Origin: Bog-473 sp963742035
GTDB lineage: Bacteria; Actinomycetota; Acidimicrobiia; Acidimicrobiales; RAAP-2
Length of the DNA: 64,000 bases
Assembly: GCA_963742035.1 (NCBI GenBank)
Contig: CAVUKH010000012.1
Span: 62,001 to 126,000 of the forward strand
Direction: 5' to 3'
In this document: in pieces, positions 53,156 to 62,014 of the stretch
How positions within the stretch are numbered: the first letter of the stretch is position 1
Layout: each line of letters starts with the position of its first letter
Made by a program: the position numbers and the translations under genes
The notes under the pieces: model-generated
The model's database searches: none
The model's input: only the letters and a program-made list of their open reading frames with translations
Told to the model about the DNA's origin: nothing

Positions 53156-53883
53156 CTTCCGGCGGTGGGGGCGGCCGTCGTCGCCGTGGGGGAGACGTAG
53201 CCCGACAGCGGCGCCCCCTTTTGTTCCGCGTCGGCGAAGCCCTGGTTGTCACCCGCCTCGACCACGCTGTAGCCCGTCCGGTCACCGTCCCCGTTGACGA
53301 CATCGGGCGCTCGATCGTTGCCGGTGGCCGCGGTGACCACGGCCACGTGGACGGCTGTCACCGCGGAGGTGTCGAGGCCGTAGACAGCGACGTCGCCGGG
53401 CTGCGGTGTGTAACCGGAGGCGACGGGGTGCCAGGTCCCGTGATCGGTCCCCCAGACGTAGAAGCTGGCGGAGTCGCCGTTGAGGTAGCCCGGGGCGAGC
53501 TGGTACTCCACTTCGGCCCCGGCCTGCTTCCAGACCCAGGCGGCGAAGTCGGCGCACCACTCCTCGCTCCGGTTGTCGTTGCCGCAGTCGTCGACGCCGG
53601 CGTACCAGTAGGCGCTGAACTTGTTGCAGTAGGTGTCGGAGGGGTCGGTGGCGTACCCCACCTGACCCTGGGCCACGGCCACGATGCGGGCCCGCAGGGG
53701 GCTGAGGGGCGGCCCAGCCAGAACGTGGCGGGCCACCAGGGCGCCGGCGCCCAGCACCACCAGGACCAGGACCGGGACCAGGACAACCGTGGTGACACGG
53801 GGGTGGCGACCCCGGGCAGGGCGGGGGGGAGGGGGCAGGGCCAGAGGTCGGGTCGGGTTCAGGGGGCCACAGGGTAGCCAGCA
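53152..53883 (-). CDS. CHAP-domain protein (putative cell-wall amidase/endopeptidase), membrane-anchored
   Basis: About 243 residues if the start is GTG 53883; the start is uncertain. A Pro-rich N-terminus leads to the hydrophobic helix TTVVLVPVLVLVVLGAGALV, then the CHAP domain: VAQGQVGYATDPSDTYCNKF, SEEWCADFAAWVWKQAGAEV with the probable catalytic Cys, and VTAVHVAVVTAATGNDRAPD with the His. CHAP domains cut peptidoglycan stem or cross-bridge peptides. The anchor places it outside the membrane. GTG 53760 would start inside the helix, so it is less likely. Confidence 0.8.
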   Translation of the reverse strand, partial: CWLPCGPLNPTRPLALPPPPRPARGRHPRVTTVVLVPVLVLVVLGAGALVARHVLAGPPLSPLRARIVAVAQGQVGYATDPSDTYCNKFSAYWYAGVDDCGNDNRSEEWCADFAAWVWKQAGAEVEYQLAPGYLNGDSASFYVWGTDHGTWHPVASGYTPQPGDVAVYGLDTSAVTAVHVAVVTAATGNDRAPDVVNGDGDRTGYSVVEAGDNQGFADAEQKGAPLSGYVSPTATTAAPTAGS

Positions 53884-53981
53884 CAGCCCGCTTCAAGCGC
53901 GCGCGCCGCTTCTGCGAGAATGCGGGTCCCCCGGCCACCCAGAGTGCGGTGCCGCCTAAGCGAGCAAGGAGGGAGGGGGCC

Positions 53982-56060
53982 ATGCAGGACGACGAGAGCG
54001 CGGTCTCGCACACTCGTCTGGCGTACCTTCCCGCGCTCGACGGCATGCGGGCCTGCGCCGTCCTGGCCGTGATGATGTTCCACGGTGGGATCCCCCACAT
54101 GGACGGGGGGTTCATGGGGGTCGACGCCTTCTTCGTCCTGTCGGGGTTCCTCATCACCTCGCTCCTCATCGGCGAGTGGCGCCAGGCCCTGACGATCAAG
54201 CTCGGTGCCTTCTGGGCCCGCCGGGCCCGCCGCCTGCTTCCCGCGCTCTTGTTGATGTTGCTCTTCGTCGCGTTCTTCGCGGCGGTGATCGTCCCCAAGG
54301 GAACCTACGGGGCGCTCCGCCTCGATGCCTTGGCGACGCTCCTCTACGTGAGCAACTGGCACTTCATTCTGGTCAACTCCAACTACTTCAACGAGACATC
54401 GGCCTCTTCGCCGCTCCTGCACACGTGGTCGCTGGCGGTGGAAGAGCAGTTCTACGTGATCTGGCCGCTGGTGGTGCTCGGTGTCCTGCACTTCACCCGC
54501 AGCCTGCGTGCCCTGTTCGCCCTGTGCTGCGCCGCGGCCGTCGCGTCGGCCATCTGGATGTACCACGTGTACGACGGTGGCCTGAGCACAAACCGGGCGT
54601 ATCTCGGGACCGACACCCGCTCGCAATGTCTCTTCATCGGCTGCGCCCTCGCCGTGGGGCTGGTGCTCCTCACGCAGCACGACCACGAGGAGGGGCGCTT
54701 GGTCAAGGGCGAGCTCTGGCGACCGGAGACTCCCTCGGGGCAGCTTCTCTGCGGGGTGCTGGGTGTGGTCGGAGCGATCGGCGCGGTGGCACTGTGGGTG
54801 CTGACCACCTCGACGTCCTCGTTCCCGTACTCGGGTGGGTTCTTCCTTATCGGGCTCTCCGTGGCGAGCGTGATCCTCTCGGCCGTGGCGGCGCCGCGCA
54901 GCATCATCCCACGCGTGCTGTCCGTGGCCCCGATCCGCTACGTGGGGCGCATTTCCTACGGGCTCTACATCTGGCACTGGCCCATCTTCATCTGGCTCGA
55001 CCATTCCCGGACCGGCCTCTACGGCTACGAGCTCTTCGCCCTGCGCGTGCTGGTCACCTTCGCCGTCTCGGTCGTGTCCTTCCACCTCGTTGAGCGGCCA
55101 ATCCGGATGGGCACGTTCGTGAGCCAATGGCGGGCGTGGTTGGTCGTGCCGGCGGGTGTCGCGGCAGTGGTGGTGGCCGTGGTGGCGGCGACCACGGGGA
55201 CGACCGCCGTCGCCAGCACAGCGCTGCCCCCCACCATCGGATCGTCGTCGACCACGACCAGCACGACGGCACCGTCGAACTCAACCGCGGGCCCGCCGGT
55301 GAAAGTTCTCCTCTTCGGCGACTCGGTGGCATTGACGTTGGGGCTGGGCCTGGGCGAGCAGAACATCCAGGACAAGTACGACTACCAGCTCACCGACAAG
55401 GGGATCATCGGCTGTGGCGTGGTCGACAGCCCCCAGGTCGAGCTCATGGGGACGCTCTACGACACCCCGCTCGCGTGCGGTGGATCGGGGGTCCAGCCCG
55501 GTGGGCCGGCCGCGAACGAACCCTGGCAGGACCAGTGGCGAGACGCCATCAATCAGGACCATCCCAACGTGGTCGTCCTGCTGGCGGGCCGCTGGGAGGT
55601 GGTCGACCGCGAAGTCAACGGGAAGTGGACGAACATTCTCCATCCGGCGTACGCCGCCCTCGTCAAGAGCCAGCTGGACCAGGCCTCCCAGTTGGTGACG
55701 GCGACCGGGGCACACATGGTGTTCCTGACGGCGCCCTGCACGGACGAGGGGGAGCAGCCGGACGGGGACCCTTGGCCCGAGGACAATCCGGCGCGGCTGG
55801 CCGTCTACAACAAGCTGGTGCGCGAGGTCGCGGCCGAGCACCCCACCACGGACTCGACGGTCGATCTCTTCGGTGCGGCCTGCCCCGACAAGAAGTTCGC
55901 TTCCAAGGTGGGCGGGGTGACCATCCGGGACACCGACGGCGTCCACTTCACCGCGGCCGGGGGCGTGTACCTGGCGCCGAGGATCATGCCGGCCATTGTG
56001 GCGGCCGGGCGGGCGCAAATGGCCGGGCCGGCCTCGCCGCCGACCTCAACCGGCGGATGA
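53982..56060 (+). CDS. Acyltransferase 3 (OafA/YrhL type) with SGNH-like C-terminal domain
   Basis: 692 residues from ATG 53982, with AAGGAGGGAGG upstream; GTG 53949 is an alternative. The N-terminal 360 residues have about 10-11 helices with YLPALDGMRACAVLAVMMFH, VDAFFVLSGFLITSLLIGEW, HTWSLAVEEQFYVIWPLVVL and RISYGLYIWHWPIFIWLDHS. After a Thr/Ser-rich linker, the domain VKVLLFGDSVALTLGLGLGE (SGNH block I) to DGVHFTAAGGVYLAPRIMP (the DxxH pair) lies outside. Such proteins O-acetylate cell-surface polysaccharides, lipids or peptidoglycan. It overlaps the convergent lipoprotein gene by 15 bp. Confidence 0.9.
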   Translation: MQDDESAVSHTRLAYLPALDGMRACAVLAVMMFHGGIPHMDGGFMGVDAFFVLSGFLITSLLIGEWRQALTIKLGAFWARRARRLLPALLLMLLFVAFFAAVIVPKGTYGALRLDALATLLYVSNWHFILVNSNYFNETSASSPLLHTWSLAVEEQFYVIWPLVVLGVLHFTRSLRALFALCCAAAVASAIWMYHVYDGGLSTNRAYLGTDTRSQCLFIGCALAVGLVLLTQHDHEEGRLVKGELWRPETPSGQLLCGVLGVVGAIGAVALWVLTTSTSSFPYSGGFFLIGLSVASVILSAVAAPRSIIPRVLSVAPIRYVGRISYGLYIWHWPIFIWLDHSRTGLYGYELFALRVLVTFAVSVVSFHLVERPIRMGTFVSQWRAWLVVPAGVAAVVVAVVAATTGTTAVASTALPPTIGSSSTTTSTTAPSNSTAGPPVKVLLFGDSVALTLGLGLGEQNIQDKYDYQLTDKGIIGCGVVDSPQVELMGTLYDTPLACGGSGVQPGGPAANEPWQDQWRDAINQDHPNVVVLLAGRWEVVDREVNGKWTNILHPAYAALVKSQLDQASQLVTATGAHMVFLTAPCTDEGEQPDGDPWPEDNPARLAVYNKLVREVAAEHPTTDSTVDLFGAACPDKKFASKVGGVTIRDTDGVHFTAAGGVYLAPRIMPAIVAAGRAQMAGPASPPTSTGG

Positions 56061-56507
56061 CGCCGGCTCGGGGTTCACGTTCTGATTCGGGGGCGTGCTG
56101 TTCCCGGTCGGCGACTGCGGATTGACGTTGGCGTTCGCGTTGGCGACGACGCACTGGGCTCGCAGCGAGGGGACCAGATGGCCCTCGTCGACGGTGGCCC
56201 CTTCGGAGATGGTCGTCATCAGGGCGTTCCAAGAGCCGTCGTCGGAGTTGGCGGCGGCGGCCAACGGGAGGGCCACCCGCAGCTCCTGATCCGCTTCCTT
56301 CTGGAGCAGGGCGGCGGCGGCCGCCGACGTCCCCGGGCTCACCGCCCGCAGGTAGTCAGCGACGGATCGGTGCACGTGGACACAAGCCTGCTGGGCGAGC
56401 GCCTGCCCGTTCTGGGTGCTGCAGGCGCTCAGTCCCAGGGCCGCCCCGGCCGCCAGCGCCAACACCGCCACGACTCGGCCGACACCCGGGCGCCTGGCGC
56501 GCCGCAC
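56046..56507 (-). CDS. Putative lipoprotein
   Basis: 153 residues from GTG 56507, one base after the stop of the upstream gene. The signal VVAVLALAAGAALGLSACST has a lipobox LSAC, so a lipid-anchored exported protein is predicted. The mature part is helical (QQACVHVHRSVADYLRAVSP, AAAALLQKEADQELRVALPL) and ends in an Asn/Pro-rich low-complexity tail. Family not recognised. Probably co-transcribed with the 185-residue gene before it. Confidence 0.75.
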   Translation of the reverse strand: MRRARRPGVGRVVAVLALAAGAALGLSACSTQNGQALAQQACVHVHRSVADYLRAVSPGTSAAAAALLQKEADQELRVALPLAAAANSDDGSWNALMTTISEGATVDEGHLVPSLRAQCVVANANANVNPQSPTGNSTPPNQNVNPEPASSAG

Positions 56508-56508
56508 G

Positions 56509-57066
56509 TCAGCCCAGCCAGCGTTCGGCGGACTCGAGCAGGAAGCGACTGACGGCGAGGGCCCGGTCGAAGACGTCGCACAGGAGCTCCTCGCCGCTGA
56601 GGACCCGGGCCAGCGACACCGGATAGCGGGCCACGATGCTGAGCCGGCGTTCCGAGCCATCCGTTGCGTTGGCGAACGAGTCGATGGCCGAGACCTCGAG
56701 AGGCAGCTCGATGCCGCCGACACCGGCCAGGTCGATGGCCAGCCTGAGCAGGTCGGGCCCGCTCGGAAGGGGCGGGAGCGCCCAGGTGAAGGTCAGCGGG
56801 AAATGGAACTCGTCGGGCGGCTCCTCGTCCTCGGACAAGAGGACCACGGCGTCCTCGAAAGAGAGGAGGACGCGGGGGTCGACGTCCAGGGCCAGATGCA
56901 GGTCGAGGGGACCACCACACCCTTCTTCGGGGTGCAGGTCGACCTCCCAGACCTGCCGCAGGGAGTAGGTCTCGACGAAGTGCCGCTCATCGTGCACGTG
57001 GAACCCGTGGTCGACGGAATGATCCTTCAGGTCGGCAACGTACCCGGCAACGTCAATGGCGGCCAC
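56509..57066 (-). CDS. Hypothetical protein (185 aa)
   Basis: GTG 57066 to TGA 56509. A cytosolic acidic protein with HFVETYSLRQVWEVDLHPEE, CGGPLDLHLALDVDPRVLLS, LSEDEEPPDEFHFPLTFTWA and LPSGPDLLRLAIDLAGVGGI. The C-terminus has VLSGEELLCDVFDRALAVSR. No motif I can name. It is divergent from the IMPase gene and upstream of the lipoprotein gene. Confidence 0.65.
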   Translation of the reverse strand: MAAIDVAGYVADLKDHSVDHGFHVHDERHFVETYSLRQVWEVDLHPEEGCGGPLDLHLALDVDPRVLLSFEDAVVLLSEDEEPPDEFHFPLTFTWALPPLPSGPDLLRLAIDLAGVGGIELPLEVSAIDSFANATDGSERRLSIVARYPVSLARVLSGEELLCDVFDRALAVSRFLLESAERWLG

Positions 57067-57146
57067 AGCTGGAAAAGCCTAATGGCCGTGGAAGGGAGGG
57101 CGGCCCGTCGGGTGAGCGAGACGAGGGCCGATAGGGTTCGTCACCC

Positions 57147-57887
57147 GTGGACGACGTTCGGCTCCTGGAAGTGCTCGATGAAGCGGTCCACGCCGTACGT
57201 GGCGCGCTCGACGTGCTCGAGGACTGGGGGCCGAGCGGCGGCAAGCCGGGGCAGTACCGGCTCGACCTCGCTGCTGACGGTGCCGCCCTGCCCGTGCTCC
57301 ACGGCGCCGGTCTGACCGTGCTGTCCGAGGAGTCAGGGGTGACCGGCGACGGTCCGTCCGGTCTGCTGGCCGTGATCGACCCGATCGACGGCTCCACCAA
57401 CGCGCACCGGGGGGTGCCCTTCTACTCCACGAGCATCTGTGTGCTCGACGCCGAAGGCCCTCGAGTGGGCGTGGTGACCAACCAGGCCACCGGCCAGCGC
57501 TACGCCGCCGTGCGGGGCGGCGGGGCCGAGAAGGACGGAAAGGCCATTGCGCCTTCCGGGTGCAGCGACCTCGAGCGCGCCATTGTGGGGATCTCGGGAT
57601 TTCCGGGCCTGCACGCGGGCTGGGCGCAGTACCGGGCCCTGGGCGCGGCCTCCCTCGAGTGCTGCGCCGTGGCCGAGGGGGTGCTCGACGCCTACCTGGT
57701 GGTGGGGGCGAGCACCCTCTACGGCTGGGACTATCTGGCCGGGTTGCTCATCTGCCGAGAGGTGGGTGTGGAGGAACGTGAGCGCGAGGGGAGAGAACTA
57801 ATCGTGCGTGACGCCTCGAGCCGGCGGCCGATCGTGGCGGCAACGCGTCAGTTGGCAGAGAGACTGGCCACAGAGGAGGGACTGTGA
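57147..57887 (+). CDS. Inositol monophosphatase family protein
   Basis: 246 residues from GTG 57147. LAVIDPIDGSTNAHRGVPFY is the Mg-binding DPIDGST motif, LSEESGV supplies the upstream Glu, and STLYGWDYLAGLLICREVGV the C-terminal WDxxxG motif. The enzyme removes phosphate from myo-inositol-1-phosphate or related compounds (SuhB, CysQ and HisN share this fold). It is coupled to the next gene by a 4-bp overlap. Confidence 0.9.
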   Translation: MDDVRLLEVLDEAVHAVRGALDVLEDWGPSGGKPGQYRLDLAADGAALPVLHGAGLTVLSEESGVTGDGPSGLLAVIDPIDGSTNAHRGVPFYSTSICVLDAEGPRVGVVTNQATGQRYAAVRGGGAEKDGKAIAPSGCSDLERAIVGISGFPGLHAGWAQYRALGAASLECCAVAEGVLDAYLVVGASTLYGWDYLAGLLICREVGVEEREREGRELIVRDASSRRPIVAATRQLAERLATEEGL

Positions 57888-58744
57888 TCGACGACAAAGG
57901 ACACGACGCTGCCGGCGCCCTGCTGGCGCGCAAGACATGGCGGACGCTGGAGCCACTGCACGGGATGGTGTACTTCGTGCCCGAGGCCGCGGAAGCGTAC
58001 GCCCGACTGGGCATCACGGGCCGGGCGGGCTATTTCGCCTCGCGGGCGGCGCCCATGGGTGCGGTGACGGCCGACGTCGTCGTCTCGACTTTTTTCAACT
58101 TCAACCCCGAACTCGTGCACGCGGCGATCCCCGCGGTGTGGGAGGTGGCGACGCCGGTGGCGTTGGTCAGGGCCCGCTTCACCGCGGTCGATGCGGCGTA
58201 CCGGCGTCTCCTGGGTGAGGAGGTGTTGGCATCGGACGAGATGCAACGGGCGGCCGAGCTGGCGCACCTGGCTGCCGAGGAGGCGAGCCGACGTATGGAG
58301 GGGCGACCGCTGGCCGCCGCCCACGCCAACGTGGCCTGGCCCGCCCTCCCGCACCTGGTGTTGTGGCACGCGCAGTCGATTCTGCGGGAGTACCGCGGTG
58401 ATGGACACATCGCGCAACTCGTCGTGCGCGGGTTGTCCGGTCTGGAGGCCCTGGTGACTCACGCCGCGGCCGGCGATGTCCCGGAGGGCCTCTTACGTTC
58501 GACGCGGGGTTGGCCTCAAGAGGCCTGGGACGGCGCAGTCGACGCACTGCGGCTCCGAGGGTGGCTCGAGCAGGGCGACGAGCTCCGCTTCACCGGGCTG
58601 GGCGAGGCGCAGCGCAAGGCACTGGAAGACGGGACCGACGCCTTGGCCGCGGCCCCCTACGCGGTACTGGGCGAAGAGCGCTGCGCCGAATTGCGGGCCC
58701 TGGCCCGACCGTGGAGCACCACGCTCTCCCAGCAGCTGCCCTGA
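57884..58744 (+). CDS. SCO6745-like family protein
   Basis: 286 residues in the GTGATC overlap with the IMPase gene. RKTWRTLEPLHGMVYFVPEA, YARLGITGRAGYFASRAAPM, VSTFFNFNPELVHAAIPAVW and LPHLVLWHAQSILREYRGDG match a family of about 280 residues named after Streptomyces SCO6745. It appears to be all-helical with a winged-helix-like C-terminus; function unknown. It ends 61 bp before the tRNA. Confidence 0.78.
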   Translation: MIDDKGHDAAGALLARKTWRTLEPLHGMVYFVPEAAEAYARLGITGRAGYFASRAAPMGAVTADVVVSTFFNFNPELVHAAIPAVWEVATPVALVRARFTAVDAAYRRLLGEEVLASDEMQRAAELAHLAAEEASRRMEGRPLAAAHANVAWPALPHLVLWHAQSILREYRGDGHIAQLVVRGLSGLEALVTHAAAGDVPEGLLRSTRGWPQEAWDGAVDALRLRGWLEQGDELRFTGLGEAQRKALEDGTDALAAAPYAVLGEERCAELRALARPWSTTLSQQLP

Positions 58745-58805
58745 CCGGGACCGTGCTGCTCTGACCGGCGAGCACCGGGGGATGGGCCACAATGGCGTGG
58801 CGCTC

Positions 58806-58879
58806 GGGCGCTTAGCTCAGTTGGTTAGAGCAGCTGCCTTACAAGCAGCAGGTCGGGGGTTCGAGTCCCTCAGCGCCCA
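58806..58879 (+). tRNA. tRNA-Val (anticodon TAC)
   Basis: Complete cloverleaf. Acceptor GGGCGCT (58806-58812) pairs with AGCGCCC (58872-58878), discriminator A 58879. D arm GCTC-AGTTGGTTA-GAGC. Anticodon arm GCTGC-CTTACAA-GCAGC with TAC, reading Val GUA/GUG. T arm GGGGG-TTCGAGT-CCCTC with one G-T pair. The CCA end is not encoded. The direct repeat begins within the last bases of the gene. Confidence 0.95.
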
Positions 58880-58903
58880 CTGACAGGCCTGGGGAGAGAG
58901 GGG
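58876..58903. repeat. Left direct repeat at the tRNA-Val 3' end (possible attL)
   Basis: 28 bp, starting CCCACTGACAGGCCTGGGGA, identical to 63522-63549. Past it, about 60 bp more (to about 58961, ACAAAGCCCAGGCGGG) match the right copy imperfectly. Only CCCAC overlaps the tRNA, so this differs from a classic integrase core that copies the tRNA 3' end. Confidence 0.7.
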
Positions 58904-59064
58904 CCACGACGAACCGCGGGCCACGCGCGACCGAACGAGCGCGGACAAAGCCCAGGCGGGCAGGGACCGGAGAGCGACCCCAGCCAGCCAGCCGGGCGGA
59001 GCCGAAGGCGAGCGCCAGGACGGCGGACGGAGGGGACGGGGCTGCGGGAGAGGGGCGGACAACT

Positions 59065-59220
59065 ATGGCGAACACCGATCCCCTTCCCGAGTGGGACAAG
59101 TTGATGGCGTACCTGCAAACCGACATCCCCCATCGGTTTCCCGCGGCTCAACCCAAAAAGGGGGCTTTCTCGCTGCACTTAGCGACACTCAGGTTCGGAG
59201 CAATCGGCTCCGACAGCACA
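59065..59220 (+). pseudogene. Possible truncated gene start (unidentified)
   Basis: ATG 59065 follows GGGAGAGGGGCGG and opens a frame MANTDPLPEWDKLMAYLQTD. Beyond about 59220 the same frame runs antisense to the secreted-protein gene and loses coding character. The opening resembles the start of some nucleotidyltransferase-like toxins, but the stretch is too short to assign. It could be a remnant cut off by rearrangement next to the tRNA. Confidence 0.25.
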
Positions 59221-60120
59221 TCAGGGAGGCGGAGGCGTTGGGCTCTGAAGGGTCCATACGCCACCCCAGATCGCTTCTTGGCTCGGGCAGCCTTTTTTGA
59301 TCGGAGTGAGCGTCAGGGTGTCGCCGCGAACGGACCAACTGTAGGAGGTGAACGGGCCCGAGGGATTGCAATCAACCCCACCCAGGCCGTGATGGCCGTA
59401 TCGGGAGGTGCCACCGCTTCCATTGGAGCAACACGGCGCCTCCTGAATCGGCGCGTACACGTTGATTGTCTTTCCGGTGACCGCGTACTCGGTGCCTAGT
59501 CCTGTCCCCAATGGGTCGAGCTCCCAAGCCCCGACCTGGTCGAAGACCAGTTGCCAGGGACCCGTTGGAGGACCCTGCGTCAGGCCAGCACTTGTGATGT
59601 CCTGCTGGGTCAAGGTCCGAGTCCAAGTACCCCGGAGACTCGTCGGTGGCTTTGGCGCAGCCGCGACGCGTGCGGTCACGGTGTTGGAAACGGCATGGCC
59701 CGACTCGCCGATGGCACGCACCGTAAAGGAATGACGGCCCGGTGTCAGCCAGGTCGTAATCAGGTAGCCGAGGTTGGTCCCGTCGTCGTCGCTGCCGTAG
59801 ACGTAAGGCGAATTCATCTCGGTCCAGGCCAACTTTCCATCGATGAGGAAGTCGACCTGGGTGACGATCGCGCCGGCGGGATGAGGTGTCGCGATCCAGC
59901 GGGTCCGCAAGGGGACGGAATGCTCCCCGTCCAACGTTGACGTCACCTTCTGCAGTGTGTCGGATCCCGTGTTGGTCGACATGGTTTGGCTCGCCGACGA
60001 ATGACCGGGAGAACCAACGACAGCCAACACCACCGCCACCATCACTGTCGGCAGAGCAGTGCGGAGCACCCGCCCGAAACTTCCAGCCTGATGGCGAGCC
60101 ACATTCAACCTGAGCGCCAT
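59221..60120 (-). CDS. Secreted protein with Ig-like and lipocalin-like regions
   Basis: 299 residues from ATG 60120. Signal peptide TALPTVMVAVVLAVVGSPGH followed by SSASQ. The N-terminal half (about 75-155) has VTQVDFLIDGKLAWTEMNSP and TWLTPGRHSFTVRAIGESGH, the pattern of an Ig-like/Big domain. The C-terminal half (SLRGTWTRTLTQQDITSAGL, GPWQLVFDQVGAWELDPLG, GDTLTLTPIKKGC) looks like a small beta-barrel. Function unknown. First gene of the less G+C-rich patch after the tRNA. Confidence 0.75.
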   Translation of the reverse strand: MALRLNVARHQAGSFGRVLRTALPTVMVAVVLAVVGSPGHSSASQTMSTNTGSDTLQKVTSTLDGEHSVPLRTRWIATPHPAGAIVTQVDFLIDGKLAWTEMNSPYVYGSDDDGTNLGYLITTWLTPGRHSFTVRAIGESGHAVSNTVTARVAAAPKPPTSLRGTWTRTLTQQDITSAGLTQGPPTGPWQLVFDQVGAWELDPLGTGLGTEYAVTGKTINVYAPIQEAPCCSNGSGGTSRYGHHGLGGVDCNPSGPFTSYSWSVRGDTLTLTPIKKGCPSQEAIWGGVWTLQSPTPPPP

Positions 60121-60295
60121 AGGTCCGATCCCTTTCCCGATTCACCTGGCACGGAACCCGTGTGGGGCTCACCTGGACTGACTCTTCCTACGGTAGTCAC
60201 GTCGAACTGCGCCGGCAACGGGCATTACACGACCGGAGATCGACGGAACCCTTAGGGAACACATGACGAGTGCGCTGCCCGAGAGCGGGGCGACG

Positions 60296-60553
60296 AACCT
60301 CGACTCCTACCCGACGCAGGCAGCGGGCCAGGCCTGATCCATAGGACCCGGTGCCCTCCACACCGACCTTGGTGACGTCGCCGAAGGTTCCGAGCCAGCC
60401 GAGCAGCGCCTTGTAGCCCGCGGCATTGGTCTCGAAGCGATCCGTGCCGAGCAGGCCGCCCAGCGGGTCGAGGGCAGCAGCAACATGGACGTCGAGGTGT
60501 GTGTCGACACCACCAGTCACACCACTCGCAGCTTCTACGATGGTCATGGTCAT
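60296..60553 (-). mobile_element. IS110-family transposase fragment
   Basis: The N-terminal 86 residues from ATG 60553 read SGVTGGVDTHLDVHVAAALD, LGGLLGTDRFETNAAGYKAL and GVEGTGSYGSGLARCLRRVG, matching the start of the DEDD domain of IS110/IS116/IS902 transposases, including the first Asp of the site. Similarity stops at VEV (60296), and the frame then runs 33 more unrelated codons to 60197. The rest of the transposase is missing, so it cannot move on its own. Confidence 0.78.
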
Positions 60554-60821
60554 CCCTTCTGTCTTTGGAGTTAGGGATGGCACGGCCGTTCCGGATCGGA
60601 GCGACGGGCGGCCCAGGCTTGTTGCTGCAAGCCGGGCCAATCACCCCAACTCGGAGACGGGACGTGCCGCTGTCAATGTGCCGCTGGAGGAGTTCGGTCG
60701 ACGACGTTTTGCAACGTCACAGGGATTCCAGTCAGGCCGAACCCACCAGCACTCCCGAAGCTATTCAGGACCAGCAGTTAAGCGGTGGACCCTCAGAGAA
60801 GTATCAATGTACTGGGGCAGC

Positions 60822-61393
60822 TCAGCCCGGGTCGATGTCATCTTCCAGTAAGGAATACAGAAGTGCATCGCCGGGGCGTCCCTCAAGACGCATATGCGAC
60901 CTCAGGAGGCCCTCCTGACGAAAGCCCGCTCCTGTGAGTACCCGGATCGAAGCGGCATTTTCTGGATCGACGAGTGCTTCCAGGCGGTCAACGGCGGGTA
61001 GGCGGAGTGCCCACTGCCCGAGCAGCACCAGACTCGCCAGCGTCAGTCTCTTTCTCCGACGACTTGCGACGACCCAATAACCCACGCCAACGACGCCTGG
61101 TTGTTGGCGATGAAGCAGGCAAATAAGTCCCGCCGCAGCATCGATTCGTCGTTCAACTATTGCAAGGCTCAGACCCTCACCCGTCGCCTAACGACCCTGC
61201 TGCCTTTTGACGAAAGCACGCCCGGCCTCTTCTGAAAAGGTGCTGGGCACCGTCGTGCCGATCGGAATAACAGGGTCGTTGCTCGCCTCCTCAATGCAGG
61301 GCAGGTCGTCGTATGACCAGTTCGAAGTAATACCTGCCCCTCGGTCAGCTCTGGTGGAAAAGGAATGGCGCCAGGTCGGTATGGCGGATCCAC
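60822..61393 (-). pseudogene. GNAT-family acetyltransferase, inactivated by frameshift and stop
   Basis: The N-terminus from GTG 61393 reads AIPFPPELTEGQVLLRTG in one frame. At about 61310-61325 the reading must change by one frame to give SYDDLPCIEEASNDPVIPIG and TFSEEAGRAFVKRQQGR. An in-frame TAG (61188-61190) follows, then ATGEGLSLAIVERRIDAAAG, VGVGYWVVASRRRKRLTLAS and VDPENAASIRVLTGAGFRQE, the acetyl-CoA-binding end of RimJ-like acetyltransferases. Read together they restore a protein of about 190 residues. Two independent lesions make true inactivation likely. Confidence 0.78.
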
Positions 61394-61503
61394 TACATCA
61401 TTCTTGCAGTGGGAGTGAGCAGGCCCAGGAAGCGGGACCAGCCACCATCCCGGCGAACTGGGCTAGGCGTGTTTGATTCCAGCTCTGAATCGGCAACTGG
61501 GGA

Positions 61504-61932
61504 TCATGGTCTTTCGAGGATCACGTCGAAATCCTTTCGCCAGCTTGCGCCGTCATCGTCGGATGCGTCCCAGTGGCCTTCGATCCGTGCTGGCGTGACC
61601 GTGGCAATGAAGCGTTGATGGAAGTCCGGATCTTGTCGCAGCAAAGTCAGGGTGTCCCCGACCAACGTCGCGTGGAACACTCGAGAGGTCGGCCTCGGGT
61701 CGTGATACAGCGCCACGAGCTCGACATTCGCGTCAGATCTCCCGAACACGAAATGCCAGAGTGGCTCCCCTTCGAGGTTCGCTTCTAACTCGATGAACGC
61801 ATCACCGAGCCATCGGGCGCTGGCTCTGCCGTGTTGTTCGACATCGAGAGACTCGAGAAACCAGGCGTTGGTCAACGTCAAGGACCATTCCCCGATCAGG
61901 TCATCTAGGGGCCCAAGGGCTGGATTACGCAT
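61504..61932 (-). CDS. DUF1579-like small beta-barrel protein
   Basis: 142 residues from ATG 61932. MRNPALGPLDDLIGEWSLTL, GRASARWLGDAFIELEANLE, HFVFGRSDANVELVALYHDP, RPTSRVFHATLVGDTLTLLR and ARIEGHWDASDDDGASWRKD follow a lipocalin-like barrel seen in widespread actinobacterial hypothetical proteins. No signal peptide. Function unknown. No ribosome site is seen on this strand upstream; the AGGAGGAG nearby belongs to the opposite strand. Confidence 0.7.
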   Translation of the reverse strand: MRNPALGPLDDLIGEWSLTLTNAWFLESLDVEQHGRASARWLGDAFIELEANLEGEPLWHFVFGRSDANVELVALYHDPRPTSRVFHATLVGDTLTLLRQDPDFHQRFIATVTPARIEGHWDASDDDGASWRKDFDVILERP

Positions 61933-62014
61933 AACAGGAGGAGACGATTATGCACCTCTACCCGGCGAACTGGGGCACTGGGCGATCGTGGATCGGCACG
62001 GTCAGCATCGGCTG

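Noticed and set aside
58817..59178. Minus-strand frames across tRNA-Val (ending GAEGLEPPTCCL or ALRDSNPRPAACKAAALTN)
   Set aside because: These are the well-known spurious translations of tRNA antisense strands; the tRNA fold is clear and the frames change character outside it.
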